This document shows positions 1 to 8,839 of a stretch of DNA of 64,000 bases, one piece after another. Under the pieces are notes generated by a model. The model searched no databases. It had not been told where the DNA came from and saw only the letters and a program-made list of their open reading frames with translations. Origin of the DNA: an uncultured Altererythrobacter sp. GTDB taxonomy: Bacteria; Pseudomonadota; Alphaproteobacteria; Sphingomonadales; Sphingomonadaceae. Where the stretch lies: NCBI GenBank assembly GCA_946886565.1, contig CAMPIX010000006.1:97271-161270 (forward strand), written 5' to 3'. The translations under genes and the position numbers were made by a program. Position 1 is the first letter of the stretch, and each line of letters begins with the position of its first letter.

Positions 1-433
1 GCACGGTGCGCAAGTCGCCGATCGCAGCGCCGCGCAGCGCGCGGGCGAGCGGGCTCGACCAGCCGATCCGGCCCGCGCCGGCGTCCTGCTCGTCGTCGCC
101 GACCAGGGTGACGGTCTTGCGGGCGTCGTCCTCGTCGGCGAGTTCGACGGTGGCGCCGAAGAAGGCGCGGCCGCGCTCGGGCTGGTCGGAGGGGTCGATC
201 ACCCGCGCGGCCTTCATCCGGCGCGAGAGGTGTGCGAGCTCGCGGTCGATCTCGCGCATGCGCTTGCGGCCGTAGATGTAATCGCCGTTCTCGCTCCGGT
301 CGCCGTTGCCCGCGGCCCAGCTGACGATCTCCACGATCTCCGGCCGTTCGGTACCGAGCAGCCGCTCGTAGCGCGCCTTGAGCGCGGCATAGCCTGCCGG
401 AGTTATCGGGTTGGTCTTGGCGGGCGCGGGCAT
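1..433 (-). CDS. greB: Transcription elongation factor GreB (partial, 3' end outside window)
   Basis: Gre-type transcript cleavage factor: it enters the RNA polymerase secondary channel and rescues backtracked complexes by stimulating cleavage of the RNA 3' end. About 144 residues are visible against a usual length near 158, so only the end of the C-terminal FKBP-like domain is missing. The N-terminal coiled-coil hairpin carries the acidic-tip signature GDRSENGDYIYG at residues 44-55. The ATG at 433 is the only fitting start. The gene lies 32 bp downstream of the transglycosylase gene on the same strand, so cotranscription is likely. GreB is preferred over GreA from the sequence around the tip; the subfamily is an inference. 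Confidence 0.9.
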   Translation of the reverse strand, partial: MPAPAKTNPITPAGYAALKARYERLLGTERPEIVEIVSWAAGNGDRSENGDYIYGRKRMREIDRELAHLSRRMKAARVIDPSDQPERGRAFFGATVELADEDDARKTVTLVGDDEQDAGAGRIGWSSPLARALRGAAIGDLRTV

Positions 434-465
434 CGGCCCCTCATAGACGCCTGATCAATCCCGCG

Positions 466-2427
466 TCACCTGCCGAGGAACTGGCTCACGCTCTTGGGCT
501 CGCCGGAGCGCACGCGGTCGGGATACATCGCCTCGTACACCACGGCGTTCTCGAGCACGCGATGGACGTAGTTCTTGGTCTCGAAGAACGGGATCTCCTC
601 GATCCAGCGCAGCCATTCGACCGAGCCGGTGCGCGGATCGCCGTTCTGGCGCAGCCAGTCGTTCACGTTCCCCGGCCCCGCGTTGTAGGCCGCGACCGCG
701 AGCGGATAGGCGCCGCCGTAGTAATCCATCATGCGCGCGAAATAGCCGCTGCCGAGGCGGGCATTGTATTGCGGATCGTCGGTGAGATTGCCGTAGTCGT
801 AGCTCATCGACATCTTGCCGGCCTGTTCGCGCGCGGTGCCGGGCATCAATTGCATCAGCCCGCGCGCGCCGGCGTGGCTGACGCGGTCTTCGTCGAATTC
901 GCTTTCCTGCCGCGCGATGGCGTGGACGATGGTGAAGTCGGTGCCCGCGGGCGTCGCCACGGTGGGGAAGCCGATCCGTTCGAAACCCTGGATGTTCTTC
1001 TCCGGCGCAGTGCGGCCGATCACTACCGCGAGCTCGGGCAGGCGCAACTCCTGCGCCAGCTCGGCGACGAGCGCCATCTCGCTCGCGTTGTCGGCCTGGT
1101 CGGCGAGCGCGGTGAAAAAATAGCGCTCGGTGCGCCAGTCGCTGCCGCCCCGGGCGAGCTCGCGCACCGCGAGCGCGAGCGGGTTGGAGCGGAACGCCGC
1201 GCGCTGCTCCGCGCTCGGCTGCGGAGGGGAGGCGGCGCCGAATGTCGGGCTGGGGCGGCCGAGCTGTTCGAGCGCCAGCAAGCCGTAGAAATACTCAGGG
1301 TAGGCCGCGGCCATTTCCCAATACCGCCGCGCCTCGGCACTATCGCCCGCGCGGTTCGAGGCAAGGCCGGCCCAGAAGAAGCCCTTGGAGCGCGTCTGCG
1401 GCGTGCGCGCGGCGTTGCCGTAGCGGTAGAACAGCGGCGCGGCCGCGTTGCCGTCGCCCAGCTCCCACAGCGCCTTGGTCCCGCCGAGCCACATGAGCGA
1501 GGTATAGTCGTCGCGCAGGCGATAGCTCATGCCCGAAATGTCCGCGCCCGGCGCGAACAGGTCGTCGACCTTGCTCGCGATCTGCACTGCGGGCCGCGCG
1601 CCGGCTCCGCGCGCGATGCGCAGTGCTTCGGTCACGTAATCCTGTGGGTCGAACGCCGGTACCGCGAAGGCGGGCCGATTGGCGAGCAGGCTGATCGCCT
1701 GCGGCAACTGCCCGTTCGAGCGGTAATGGCGTGCGAGGTTGTAGACGTAGCCCGGATCGTTCAGCGCGTTCGACGGCACTGGCAGCCCGGCGGCGGCGGG
1801 CTCGGTTCCCTGGAGGATCGAGAGCCGCGCCATCGCGAGGTCGCGATAGCCGGGCGAGACGTTGATCATATGGCGCGCGGCCGCCGCGGCCTCGCCCTGC
1901 CACAGCAGCGCAGCCATGCGCGCGTCGTGATCCTCGGGCGTGAAGCGCGAACCGAACATGCCGATCATGTAGGCTTCGGCAGGCGTGCTCATCCGGCCGC
2001 CCCGCCACGCGGCCTGCGCGACCTGGAACGCCTCGGGCCGCTGGACCCCCGCGAGTGCGAGCGCGTAGCGCGCCCGTGCGGGATTGGTCAGCGGCGGGTT
2101 TCGGTCGAAATAGGCGACCATCGCCTCGGAGCTGGGTGCGCCGCTTTCGAGCGCGCTCTCGGCATTGGCGCGGATCACGTCCATTCGCGGAAATTCGGGG
2201 AAGGCGAGCGCGAAACCGGCATAGGCGCCGAAATCCATCCGGTCGTTCGAGGTCAGGAACTTCCATCGTTCGACTGCCTGCCCGATCTGAGTCGGGACAG
2301 CGGCGACCATCTGCTGGCGTGCGCTATCGACAGGGTTGGACTGCGCGACCAGCGGGCTGGACGCGGCGACGATGGTGGTGGCGAGAAAGGCGATCCCGTA
2401 CAACGAATTACGTGTCATGCTGGACAT
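466..2427 (-). CDS. slt: Soluble lytic murein transglycosylase (SLT family)
   Basis: Periplasmic peptidoglycan-cleaving enzyme that forms 1,6-anhydromuramic ends. It has 653 residues, close to the length of Slt70. An N-terminal signal peptide (residues 1-28, hydrophobic core followed by LVAQ) is followed by a long alpha-helical superhelix region. The C-terminal catalytic domain has the Goose-lysozyme-like motif ARQESEFD, with the probable catalytic glutamate at residue 508, then GARGLMQLMPGTA and AYNAGPGN. It is divergent from dapA, with a 91-bp promoter region between them. The ATG at 2427 is chosen; an in-frame ATG three codons on (2418) is an alternative. Confidence 0.9.
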   Translation of the reverse strand: MSSMTRNSLYGIAFLATTIVAASSPLVAQSNPVDSARQQMVAAVPTQIGQAVERWKFLTSNDRMDFGAYAGFALAFPEFPRMDVIRANAESALESGAPSSEAMVAYFDRNPPLTNPARARYALALAGVQRPEAFQVAQAAWRGGRMSTPAEAYMIGMFGSRFTPEDHDARMAALLWQGEAAAAARHMINVSPGYRDLAMARLSILQGTEPAAAGLPVPSNALNDPGYVYNLARHYRSNGQLPQAISLLANRPAFAVPAFDPQDYVTEALRIARGAGARPAVQIASKVDDLFAPGADISGMSYRLRDDYTSLMWLGGTKALWELGDGNAAAPLFYRYGNAARTPQTRSKGFFWAGLASNRAGDSAEARRYWEMAAAYPEYFYGLLALEQLGRPSPTFGAASPPQPSAEQRAAFRSNPLALAVRELARGGSDWRTERYFFTALADQADNASEMALVAELAQELRLPELAVVIGRTAPEKNIQGFERIGFPTVATPAGTDFTIVHAIARQESEFDEDRVSHAGARGLMQLMPGTAREQAGKMSMSYDYGNLTDDPQYNARLGSGYFARMMDYYGGAYPLAVAAYNAGPGNVNDWLRQNGDPRTGSVEWLRWIEEIPFFETKNYVHRVLENAVVYEAMYPDRVRSGEPKSVSQFLGR

Positions 2428-2518
2428 CGTGCCCCCCGTCTCCTTATCAGGCGCTGAATGAAATTGCCCGCGCGCGCCTTTCGCATCGCGCTATGGGCAC
2501 AAGGCGAGGTTTCAGACA

Positions 2519-3400
2519 ATGTTCTCGGGCTCGATTCCGGCTCTGGTGACTCCTTTTCGCGACGGGTCGTTCGACGAGGCGGCTTTTCGCCGGCTGGTCG
2601 ACTGGCAGATCGATAACGGGAGCAAGGCGCTGGTCCCGTGCGGCACCACCGGCGAGGCATCGACCCTCTCGAACGCCGAGCACCACCGGGTGATCGAGAT
2701 CTGCATCGAGCAGGCCGCCGGCCGCGTACCGGTGATCGCCGGATGCGGCAGCAACGACACGATGAACGCGCTGCTGCACATGAACTTTTCGAAGAAGGCC
2801 GGCGCGGCGGCGGGCCTGTGCGTGGCGCCCTATTACAACCGTCCTAGCCAGACCGGATTGATCGCGCATTTTAGCTTCCTTGCCGAAAACAGCGACTTGC
2901 CGATGGTGCTTTACAACGTGCCGAGCCGAACGGTCACCGATATCGAGGACGAGACGGTGGTCGAGCTGGTGCGCAAATTTCCCGACCGCATTGTCGCCAT
3001 CAAGGATGCCAGCGGCGACCTCTCGCGCGTCGCCGACCACCGCATGGGGCTCGATCACGATTTCTGTCAGTTGTCGGGCAATGACGAGTTGTGGCTGCCG
3101 CATTCGGCTGCGGGCGGATCGGGCTGCATTTCGGTCACCGCCAACGTCGCGCCCGCTCTGTGCGCCGAATTCCACGAGGCGATCGCGGCCAACGATTTGG
3201 TGAGGGCGCGAAAGATCAACGACCAGCTATTTCCGCTCCACTACGCAATGTTTTCGGATGCAAGCCCCGCGCCGGTCAAATACGCGCTCAGCCGCGTGCA
3301 CCACTGGATCCTGCCCGGTGTGCGGCTGCCACTGGTGGAGTGTTCGGACCACGCCAGGCAGGCGGTGGACGAAGCACTCGCCCATGCGGGACTGGTTTGA
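2519..3400 (+). CDS. dapA: 4-hydroxy-tetrahydrodipicolinate synthase
   Basis: Condenses pyruvate with aspartate semialdehyde in the diaminopimelate/lysine pathway, supplying peptidoglycan and lysine; cytoplasmic TIM barrel. Its 293 residues are the normal family length. The Schiff-base lysine lies in IVAIKDASGD (K162). The proton-relay tyrosine is in LYNVPSRT (Y132), and the TT pair in PCGTTGEAS is at residues 43-44. The ATG at 2519 follows an AAGGCGAGG stretch about 6 bases upstream. Its position next to a murein transglycosylase suits a cell-wall theme. In many sphingomonads smpB follows directly (from memory); here a 1.6-kb segment separates them. Confidence 0.95.
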   Translation: MFSGSIPALVTPFRDGSFDEAAFRRLVDWQIDNGSKALVPCGTTGEASTLSNAEHHRVIEICIEQAAGRVPVIAGCGSNDTMNALLHMNFSKKAGAAAGLCVAPYYNRPSQTGLIAHFSFLAENSDLPMVLYNVPSRTVTDIEDETVVELVRKFPDRIVAIKDASGDLSRVADHRMGLDHDFCQLSGNDELWLPHSAAGGSGCISVTANVAPALCAEFHEAIAANDLVRARKINDQLFPLHYAMFSDASPAPVKYALSRVHHWILPGVRLPLVECSDHARQAVDEALAHAGLV

Positions 3401-3900
3401 CCCGAACGGCCGACGAGGCATTGGGGCACGCCGCATCTCGCGGGCGCGGGCCTGCGCTGCCGGGCAAACTCGTCGGGATGGTGGCCGGCGCGCAATGACG
3501 ATCCTCCCCGGAACGGGGAGGTGGCAGCCGATGCGCCAGCATCGGATGACGGAGGGGAGCAGGCCAGCGGCGTCACGCTTGCGGCGCGTGCCCCTCCGCC
3601 CGACGCCTGCGGCGTTGCGGCCCCCTTCCCCCCGTGGGGGAGGATGGCGCGCCGAATAACTATTTTCCTACACCCGTCGGATTCGGCTAGGGTCGGCGCC
3701 GCTCTTTCGCATCGTTCGCTCAAAGCTCTCCGACCCGCGCGCAGCCGGCAGCGATCGGCCTGTGGACTTCATGCATTTCGAAAGTCACGCAGGCTGTCGC
3801 GAAATCGCATTCAACTAGCTGTTTTAAAACACGCTTTTGCGAAAGCCACAGTTTTTGGATTTGGCGCTCTGCATCAACCACGGCATACGGATCGCACGGC
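3401..3900. other. Gene-free spacer between dapA and the aspartoacylase-family gene
   Basis: This 500-bp stretch has no convincing coding region. Its left part (3502-3652) is a dispersed palindromic repeat, annotated separately. The right part (about 3655-3895) is clearly poorer in G+C than the surroundings. It contains a near-perfect palindrome centred on GTTTTAAAAC (3821-3830), the 11-mer TTTTCCTACAC (3663-3673), and a 29-base block at 3761-3789 that recurs, diverged, in the cmk-rpsA spacer at 62638-62665. No promoter or tRNA was recognised. Confidence 0.6.
3502..3652. repeat. Dispersed intergenic palindromic repeat, family A, copy 1
   Basis: The left end CCTCCCCGGAACGGGGAGG (3503-3521) is a hairpin, and the right end (3630-3652) is again C-rich then G-rich (CCCCC...GGGGGAGG). 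In between are CATCGGATGACGGAGGGG and CCCCTCCGCCCGACGCC, which can pair with each other. A second copy with the same ends and order lies at 41438-41592. Elements of this look are common between genes in sphingomonads (from memory); function unknown. Confidence 0.7.
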
Positions 3901-4977
3901 CTAGATCACCTCGTCCTCGTCGAGCAGCGGTTGCGCGGGGCCTTCGGGTTCGCTCGCGCGGATCGCTTCGGTGATCGAGCCGATGCGGTGGCCGGCGAGG
4001 TCGAGGTGCGCGACTTCGGCGACGTGGAACAGCGCGTCGCCCTGGTTGACGACCGGCAGGGTCGCGTGGCCGATCACGATCCCGTCGATCGGGCTGACCA
4101 TCTCGCGCTGGTCCTCGCCCAGCAGCCCGCCGACGGTCGCGAGGACTTCGCCCTTGTGCACCGTGTCGCCGGACTTGCGGCGGCGGTGGGTCACTCCGCC
4201 GCGCGGCGCGCGCACCCACAGGCTGCGGTTCGAGCGCGCGGGGATGCCGACGACCGAGAGCCCGTCGTCCATCGCGAGCATGCCGATATGCGCGAGCACA
4301 CGCAGCACGCCGTGGGTGCCGATGTCGATCGAGAGCCGGTCCCAGCGCAGCGCCTCGCCGGCTTCCATCAGCAGCATCGGCGTGCCGCGCTCGTGCGCCA
4401 GCGCGCGCATCGATCCGGGCCGCAGCGGGCTCTCCACGATCACCGGCGCGCCGAACGCCATCGCGAGCTCGACCAGATAGGGATCGTCCGCCGCGATGCG
4501 GATCTGCGGCAGGTTGTAACGGTGGACCGCGGCGGTGTGGATGTCGATCCCGAGGTCGGCGGGCGCGATCACGTGCTCGAGGAAGCACGCCGCGAGCTGC
4601 CCCGCGAGCGAGCCCTTGGCGCTGCCGGGGAAGCTGCGGTTGAGATCGCGGCGGTCGGGCAGGTAGCGGCTGTGCTGGAGGAACCCGAACACGTTGACCG
4701 CGGGTGCGAAGATCACCGTGCCCGACAGCGCCTCCGGCTCGATGCTCGCGATCAGCTTCTGCACGATCGCGGTGCCGACGATCTCGTCGCCGTGGATCGC
4801 CGCGCTGACGAACACCGTCGGGCCGGCCTTGGCGCCGTTGACCACGTGGAGCGCGAGCATCGCGGGCACGCCGGTGGCGAGATAGCTGACCGGAATGTCG
4901 AGCGCGCGCGCCTCGCCCGGATCGATCGTCTCGCCCGCGATGGTGAAGGTCGCCCCCGGTCCGCCAGCCGCTTCCAT
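3901..4977 (-). CDS. Succinylglutamate desuccinylase/aspartoacylase family zinc hydrolase
   Basis: Member of the M14-like family that hydrolyses N-acyl amino acids or related amides with one zinc ion; the actual substrate is unknown. It has 358 residues. Zinc ligands are visible as the HGDE motif (H62, E65) in the N-terminal part and a histidine in [10 protein letters not shown] (H147). The C-terminal part contains a small biotinyl-like beta domain ([15 protein letters not shown]), usual in this family. The start at 4977 (MEAAGGPG) is preferred to an upstream in-frame ATG at 5094, because the longer form would run into the oppositely oriented smpB start. It sits between dapA and smpB on the opposite strand, so it looks inserted into a normally contiguous pair. 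Confidence 0.85.
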   Translation of the reverse strand: MEAAGGPGATFTIAGETIDPGEARALDIPVSYLATGVPAMLALHVVNGAKAGPTVFVSAAIHGDEIVGTAIVQKLIASIEPEALSGTVIFAPAVNVFGFLQHSRYLPDRRDLNRSFPGSAKGSLAGQLAACFLEHVIAPADLGIDIHTAAVHRYNLPQIRIAADDPYLVELAMAFGAPVIVESPLRPGSMRALAHERGTPMLLMEAGEALRWDRLSIDIGTHGVLRVLAHIGMLAMDDGLSVVGIPARSNRSLWVRAPRGGVTHRRRKSGDTVHKGEVLATVGGLLGEDQREMVSPIDGIVIGHATLPVVNQGDALFHVAEVAHLDLAGHRIGSITEAIRASEPEGPAQPLLDEDEVI

Positions 4978-5062
4978 GTCCGTCCCCCGTTCGGCGGCGA
5001 AAAGGGCACGCGTCGCGCGCGGATTGCAAGCGAAAAGGGGAACGCCTACATGCCGCGGCCCT

Positions 5063-5545
5063 ATGGCCCGCCCGAAACCCGCCACGTTCGACAAGCAGAA
5101 GACCGTCGCCGAGAACCGGCGCGCGCGGTTCGACTATCATATCGAGGACACGTTCGAGGCCGGGATCGCGCTCCAGGGCACCGAAGTGAAGGCGTTGCGC
5201 GCGGGCGAGGCCTCGATCGCGGAGAGCTACGCCGAAGTGCGCGACGGCGAGGTCTGGCTGGTCAACGCCAACGTTCCCGAGTTCAGCCACGGCAACCGCT
5301 TCAACCACGAGCCGCGCCGGCCGCGCAAGCTGCTGCTCCATACGCGCGAGATCGAGAAGCTGTTCGGCGCGGTCGAGCGCAAGGGCATGACGCTGGTGCC
5401 GCTGTCGGTCTACTTCAACGCCACCGGCCGCGCGAAAGTGGAGCTGGCGCTGGCCAAGGGCAAGCAGGCGCACGACAAGCGCCAGTCGATCAAGGAGCGC
5501 GACTGGAAGCGCGACAAGGCGCGCCTGATGCGCGAAAACGGCTAG
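5063..5545 (+). CDS. smpB: SsrA-binding protein SmpB
   Basis: Binds the tRNA-like part of tmRNA and delivers it to stalled ribosomes for trans-translation. Its 160 residues match the family. Conserved stretches include [34 protein letters not shown] and the basic C-terminal tail ([20 protein letters not shown]), which enters the empty mRNA channel. The ATG at 5063 ([18 protein letters not shown]) is the standard start; the reading frame is open further upstream, but that part lies over the divergent aspartoacylase gene. No ssrA gene was seen in this window. Confidence 0.95.
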   Translation: MARPKPATFDKQKTVAENRRARFDYHIEDTFEAGIALQGTEVKALRAGEASIAESYAEVRDGEVWLVNANVPEFSHGNRFNHEPRRPRKLLLHTREIEKLFGAVERKGMTLVPLSVYFNATGRAKVELALAKGKQAHDKRQSIKERDWKRDKARLMRENG

Positions 5546-5678
5546 GACCGAGCCACGTTCAAGGGCTGGTCATTCCCGCCCCGCTAGCCATATCGCCCGC
5601 AATGACCGCTTTATCAGATTTCGCGTTGTCGCTCTTGCCCTTGCGGCCGCTCGCGAGCATTGCGGCGGCGAGATCGTG

Positions 5679-6266
5679 ATGCGCAAACCTTCCAAGACAT
5701 TCCTTGCCGACTTTTTGCGCAAGCACATGCCCACGCGCGAGGAAATGGCGCGCAACAAATACCTCGCGCCGATCGCGCACCGGTTTCTCAGCCCCGAACT
5801 CTGGCGCTTCACCCGCCGCTCGGTGCCGCGCGGGGTGGCGCTCGGGCTGTTCACCGCGTTCATCATTCCGGTGGGCCAGATCTTCCTGGCGGCGTTCCTC
5901 GCATTGCCGGTCCGCGCCAACGTGCCGCTGTCCGCGCTCGCGACATTCATCACCAATCCTTTCACCGTGCCGTTCTGGCTGATCATGGCGAATCAGGTCG
6001 GGGCGTTCGTGCTCAAGGTCGACGCGGCGACCGTGCAAGTGGCGAGCGAGCGGTTCGCCGACGGGACGTGGACCTGGGCGGTCGACGCGGTCGAGGTCGC
6101 GGGGGTTACCGCGTTCGGCTTCATCGTTCTCGCGGTGGTTTCGGCGGCGGTCGGCTATCTCCTGTCGAGTCTGATCTGGCGCCTGGTCGTCACCCGCCGG
6201 CGCGCGCAGCGCCTGCGGCAGATGGAGGCGCGGCTCGACGAGCGGCTGCGGGCGCGGGAAAGCTGA
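5679..6266 (+). CDS. DUF2062 domain-containing membrane protein
   Basis: Inner-membrane protein of unknown function with 195 residues. It shows the DUF2062 signature: a basic N-terminus, SVPRGVALGLFTAFIIPVGQ, then NVPLSALATFITNPFTVPFW. There are three to four predicted membrane segments between residues 50 and 170, and the C-terminus is strongly basic and cytoplasmic. The ATG at 5679 is chosen; the preceding codon is a GTG that could also serve. The stop codon overlaps the cckA start by one base (TGATG), so the two are almost certainly co-translated. The family is often found beside cckA in sphingomonads (from memory). Confidence 0.85.
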   Translation: MRKPSKTFLADFLRKHMPTREEMARNKYLAPIAHRFLSPELWRFTRRSVPRGVALGLFTAFIIPVGQIFLAAFLALPVRANVPLSALATFITNPFTVPFWLIMANQVGAFVLKVDAATVQVASERFADGTWTWAVDAVEVAGVTAFGFIVLAVVSAAVGYLLSSLIWRLVVTRRRAQRLRQMEARLDERLRARES

Positions 6267-8731
6267 TGGCCGCAGCGTTCGAGGGCGGGATGGGGCGCAT
6301 GCGCCTGATCGCGGGTATAGCCGGCGCGCTGGCGGTGAGCGCGGCGCTGGTGTTCCTGGTCAGTGACGATACCGCGCTCACGCTCGGCTATGCGGTCGGG
6401 CTCGGGGCGCTGATGGCGACCGGGTACACGCTCTCGCTGATGCGCGCCGCGCCGAGCGAGGAAGGGTTCGCGCAGCCCGACTGGTCGGTCACGGTCGCGG
6501 CGATCGAACGGCCCGACACCGCGGTCGCGATCACCGACCGCGCCAACCGCCTGGTCTGCGCCAACCGGCTCTACGGCGACTGGTTCGGACTGGGGCATGC
6601 GCCGCCCAATCTGCCGCTCGACCGCGGCTCGCTCGAACGGCTGGTGCGCGCCGCACGCGAGACCTGGCGAGATGGCGCGGGCACGGTCGAGCAGCTCGAG
6701 CGCGAAGACGGCACGACGTCGTGGCGCGGCGAGGCCGAGCGCGTCGGGCGCGGCGACGATTACCTCGTGTGGCGCTTCACCGCGCTCACATTCGAAGATC
6801 CGGTCACGCGGCTCGGCGAGTGGATCACCGGACCGCTCGGGGCTTTCCTGAGCCAGGCGGGGATCGAGGCCGCGGTGGTCGGCGCCGACGGTACGATCCG
6901 CGCGGTCTGCGCAGGGTTCGCGCTGCGGGCAACCGGCGACCCTGCGGCGACGCTCGCCGGGCAGGAGTTCGCCAGCCAGCTCCGCTCGGACGAGCGGGAA
7001 CGGATCTATTTCGCGCGCGAAGGGCGGCGCGGCACGCCGCAGATGCTTGTCCAGGTGCCGCTCGGCGACCCCGAGGCCACGCGGCCCCCGCGCGCCGACG
7101 AGGCGCCTTCGCTGATGCTGCTGGTCGACAGCGGCGTGGGCATCGGCGGCGGCTGGGAAGGCGGGGGCGGGGGCGGCGCGGCGACACCGCAGCTCGAGTC
7201 GCTGCTTGGCGCGTTGCCGTTGGGGCTGGCGATGACCGACCGCGACGGCCGCTTCCTGTTCGCCAACGACGCGTTCCTGCGGGCGACCGCGATGGAGCGC
7301 AGGGGGCTACCGCCTTTCCCCTCCGACCTCGTGGTCAAGGAAGACAAGAGCGCGCTGATCGATGCGATGCGGCGCTTCGCCAAGGGCCCCGCCTCGAGCG
7401 GCGACATGGCCGTGCGGCTGCGCCATCAGGCCGACGATCCGGTCTCGCTCGGGCTCGCCGGGGTGCGCGGACTGGGCGAGCCGGCGGTGCTGCTGACGCT
7501 GGCCGATTCGACCGAGGAAACGCGGCTCAAGCGGCAGGTCGCGCAGGCGACAAAGATGCAGGCGGTGGGCCAGCTCGCCGGCGGCGTGGCGCACGATTTC
7601 AACAACGTTCTCACCGCGATCATCGGCTATTGCGATCTCATGCTGCTGCGCCACACGCCGGGCGACAGCGACTACGACGACATCCAGCAGATTCGCGCCA
7701 ATTCGAACCGCGCGGCAAGCCTCACGCGCCAGTTGCTCGCGTTCAGCCGACAACAGACGCTGCGCCCCGAAGTGCTCCAGTTGCCCGACGTGGTCAGCGA
7801 GGTGAGCCAGCTGCTCAAGCGTCTGCTGGGCGAGACGATCGAGTTCCGCGTGCGCCACGATCGCGACCTCGGCCCGGTGCGCGCCGATCCGCAGCAGCTC
7901 GAGCAGGTGATCGTCAACCTCGCGGTCAACGCGCGCGACGCGATCCATGCCAACGGCGACGGCACGGGCAAGCTGACGATGGCGACGCGCCGGGTCGCGG
8001 CGGGCGACGTCCGCAAGATGGGTTCGGACATCATCCCGGTCGCCGACTACACGGTGCTGGTGGTGCAGGATACGGGCGGCGGCGTGCCGCCCGAGCTGCT
8101 GAGCAAGATCTTCGAACCGTTCTTCACCACCAAAGAACAGGGGAAGGGCACCGGGCTGGGGCTCTCGACCGTCTACGGCATCGTCAAGCAGTCGGGCGGG
8201 TTCATCTTCGCCGACAACCTGCTCGGCCCGAGCGGCGACCCCGAGGGCGCGCGGTTCACGATCTACCTGCCCGTCCACCGCGGCGCCGAAGCGCGCCCGG
8301 TGAAGGAGAACGAGGAACGCGCCACGAGCGACTGGTCGGGCGGCGGGCGCGTGCTGCTGGTCGAGGACGAGGACATGGTCCGCGCGGTGGCCGAGCGCGC
8401 ACTGGTGCGCGCGGGCTATACGGTGACAACCGCGTCCGACGGGGACGAGGGACTCGCGGCGATCGCCAACGGCGGCGAGTTCGATCTCGTGGTTTCCGAC
8501 GTGGTCATGCCGGGGATGGACGGGCCCGCGATGGTGCGCGCGATCCGCAAGGTGCGGCCCGAGCTGCCGGTGCTGTTCATGTCCGGCTACGCCGAAGAGC
8601 AGCTGCGCAGCCAGATCGACCTTTCGGACATGCACTTCATCGCCAAGCCGTTCAGCGTGCAGCAGATCGGCGACAAGGTCGCGCGCGTTCTGGGCGAAGC
8701 GCAGCGCAGACTGGCGGAGGCTGCAAACTGA
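6266..8731 (+). CDS. cckA: Hybrid sensor histidine kinase CckA
   Basis: Bifunctional kinase/phosphatase at the top of the CckA-ChpT-CtrA/CpdR phosphorelay, which governs cell cycle, motility and development in alphaproteobacteria. It has 821 residues. Two N-terminal membrane helices (about 13-33 and 39-58) are followed by two PAS-like regions, the second starting near ALPLGLAMTDRDGRFLFAND. The HisKA domain has the phospho-accepting H443 in GGVAHDFNNVLT. The ATPase domain has NLAVNARDAI, DTGGGVP and GKGTGLGLSTVYG. The C-terminal receiver domain has D745 in VVSDVVMPGMDG and K in FIAKPFS. A glycine-rich linker (GGGWEGGGGGGAATP) precedes the second PAS. All catalytic residues are intact. It overlaps the DUF2062 gene by one base. 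Confidence 0.93.
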   Translation: MAAAFEGGMGRMRLIAGIAGALAVSAALVFLVSDDTALTLGYAVGLGALMATGYTLSLMRAAPSEEGFAQPDWSVTVAAIERPDTAVAITDRANRLVCANRLYGDWFGLGHAPPNLPLDRGSLERLVRAARETWRDGAGTVEQLEREDGTTSWRGEAERVGRGDDYLVWRFTALTFEDPVTRLGEWITGPLGAFLSQAGIEAAVVGADGTIRAVCAGFALRATGDPAATLAGQEFASQLRSDERERIYFAREGRRGTPQMLVQVPLGDPEATRPPRADEAPSLMLLVDSGVGIGGGWEGGGGGGAATPQLESLLGALPLGLAMTDRDGRFLFANDAFLRATAMERRGLPPFPSDLVVKEDKSALIDAMRRFAKGPASSGDMAVRLRHQADDPVSLGLAGVRGLGEPAVLLTLADSTEETRLKRQVAQATKMQAVGQLAGGVAHDFNNVLTAIIGYCDLMLLRHTPGDSDYDDIQQIRANSNRAASLTRQLLAFSRQQTLRPEVLQLPDVVSEVSQLLKRLLGETIEFRVRHDRDLGPVRADPQQLEQVIVNLAVNARDAIHANGDGTGKLTMATRRVAAGDVRKMGSDIIPVADYTVLVVQDTGGGVPPELLSKIFEPFFTTKEQGKGTGLGLSTVYGIVKQSGGFIFADNLLGPSGDPEGARFTIYLPVHRGAEARPVKENEERATSDWSGGGRVLLVEDEDMVRAVAERALVRAGYTVTTASDGDEGLAAIANGGEFDLVVSDVVMPGMDGPAMVRAIRKVRPELPVLFMSGYAEEQLRSQIDLSDMHFIAKPFSVQQIGDKVARVLGEAQRRLAEAAN

Positions 8732-8839
8732 AGGAATTGTAACGGCTTTGCGGGCGTTTGCGCCTGACAGCCGCAACGAAGCACGCTAGCTTTCCGCTCA
8801 CCGCAAACGCCGGCCGGCGAATCGGGAGGGGAAAATCGG

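Noticed and set aside
562..2457. Long open frame (631 codons) antisense to the lytic transglycosylase
   Set aside because: High GC content makes antisense frames stay open. The translation is rich in Arg, Ala, Gly, Val and His without any recognisable domain, while the minus-strand product is a clear SLT enzyme. The same applies to the frames antisense to the helicase (31882-34128), folC/ampG (38792-41464), alaS (14278-16359) and the DUF4139 genes (9854-11953).
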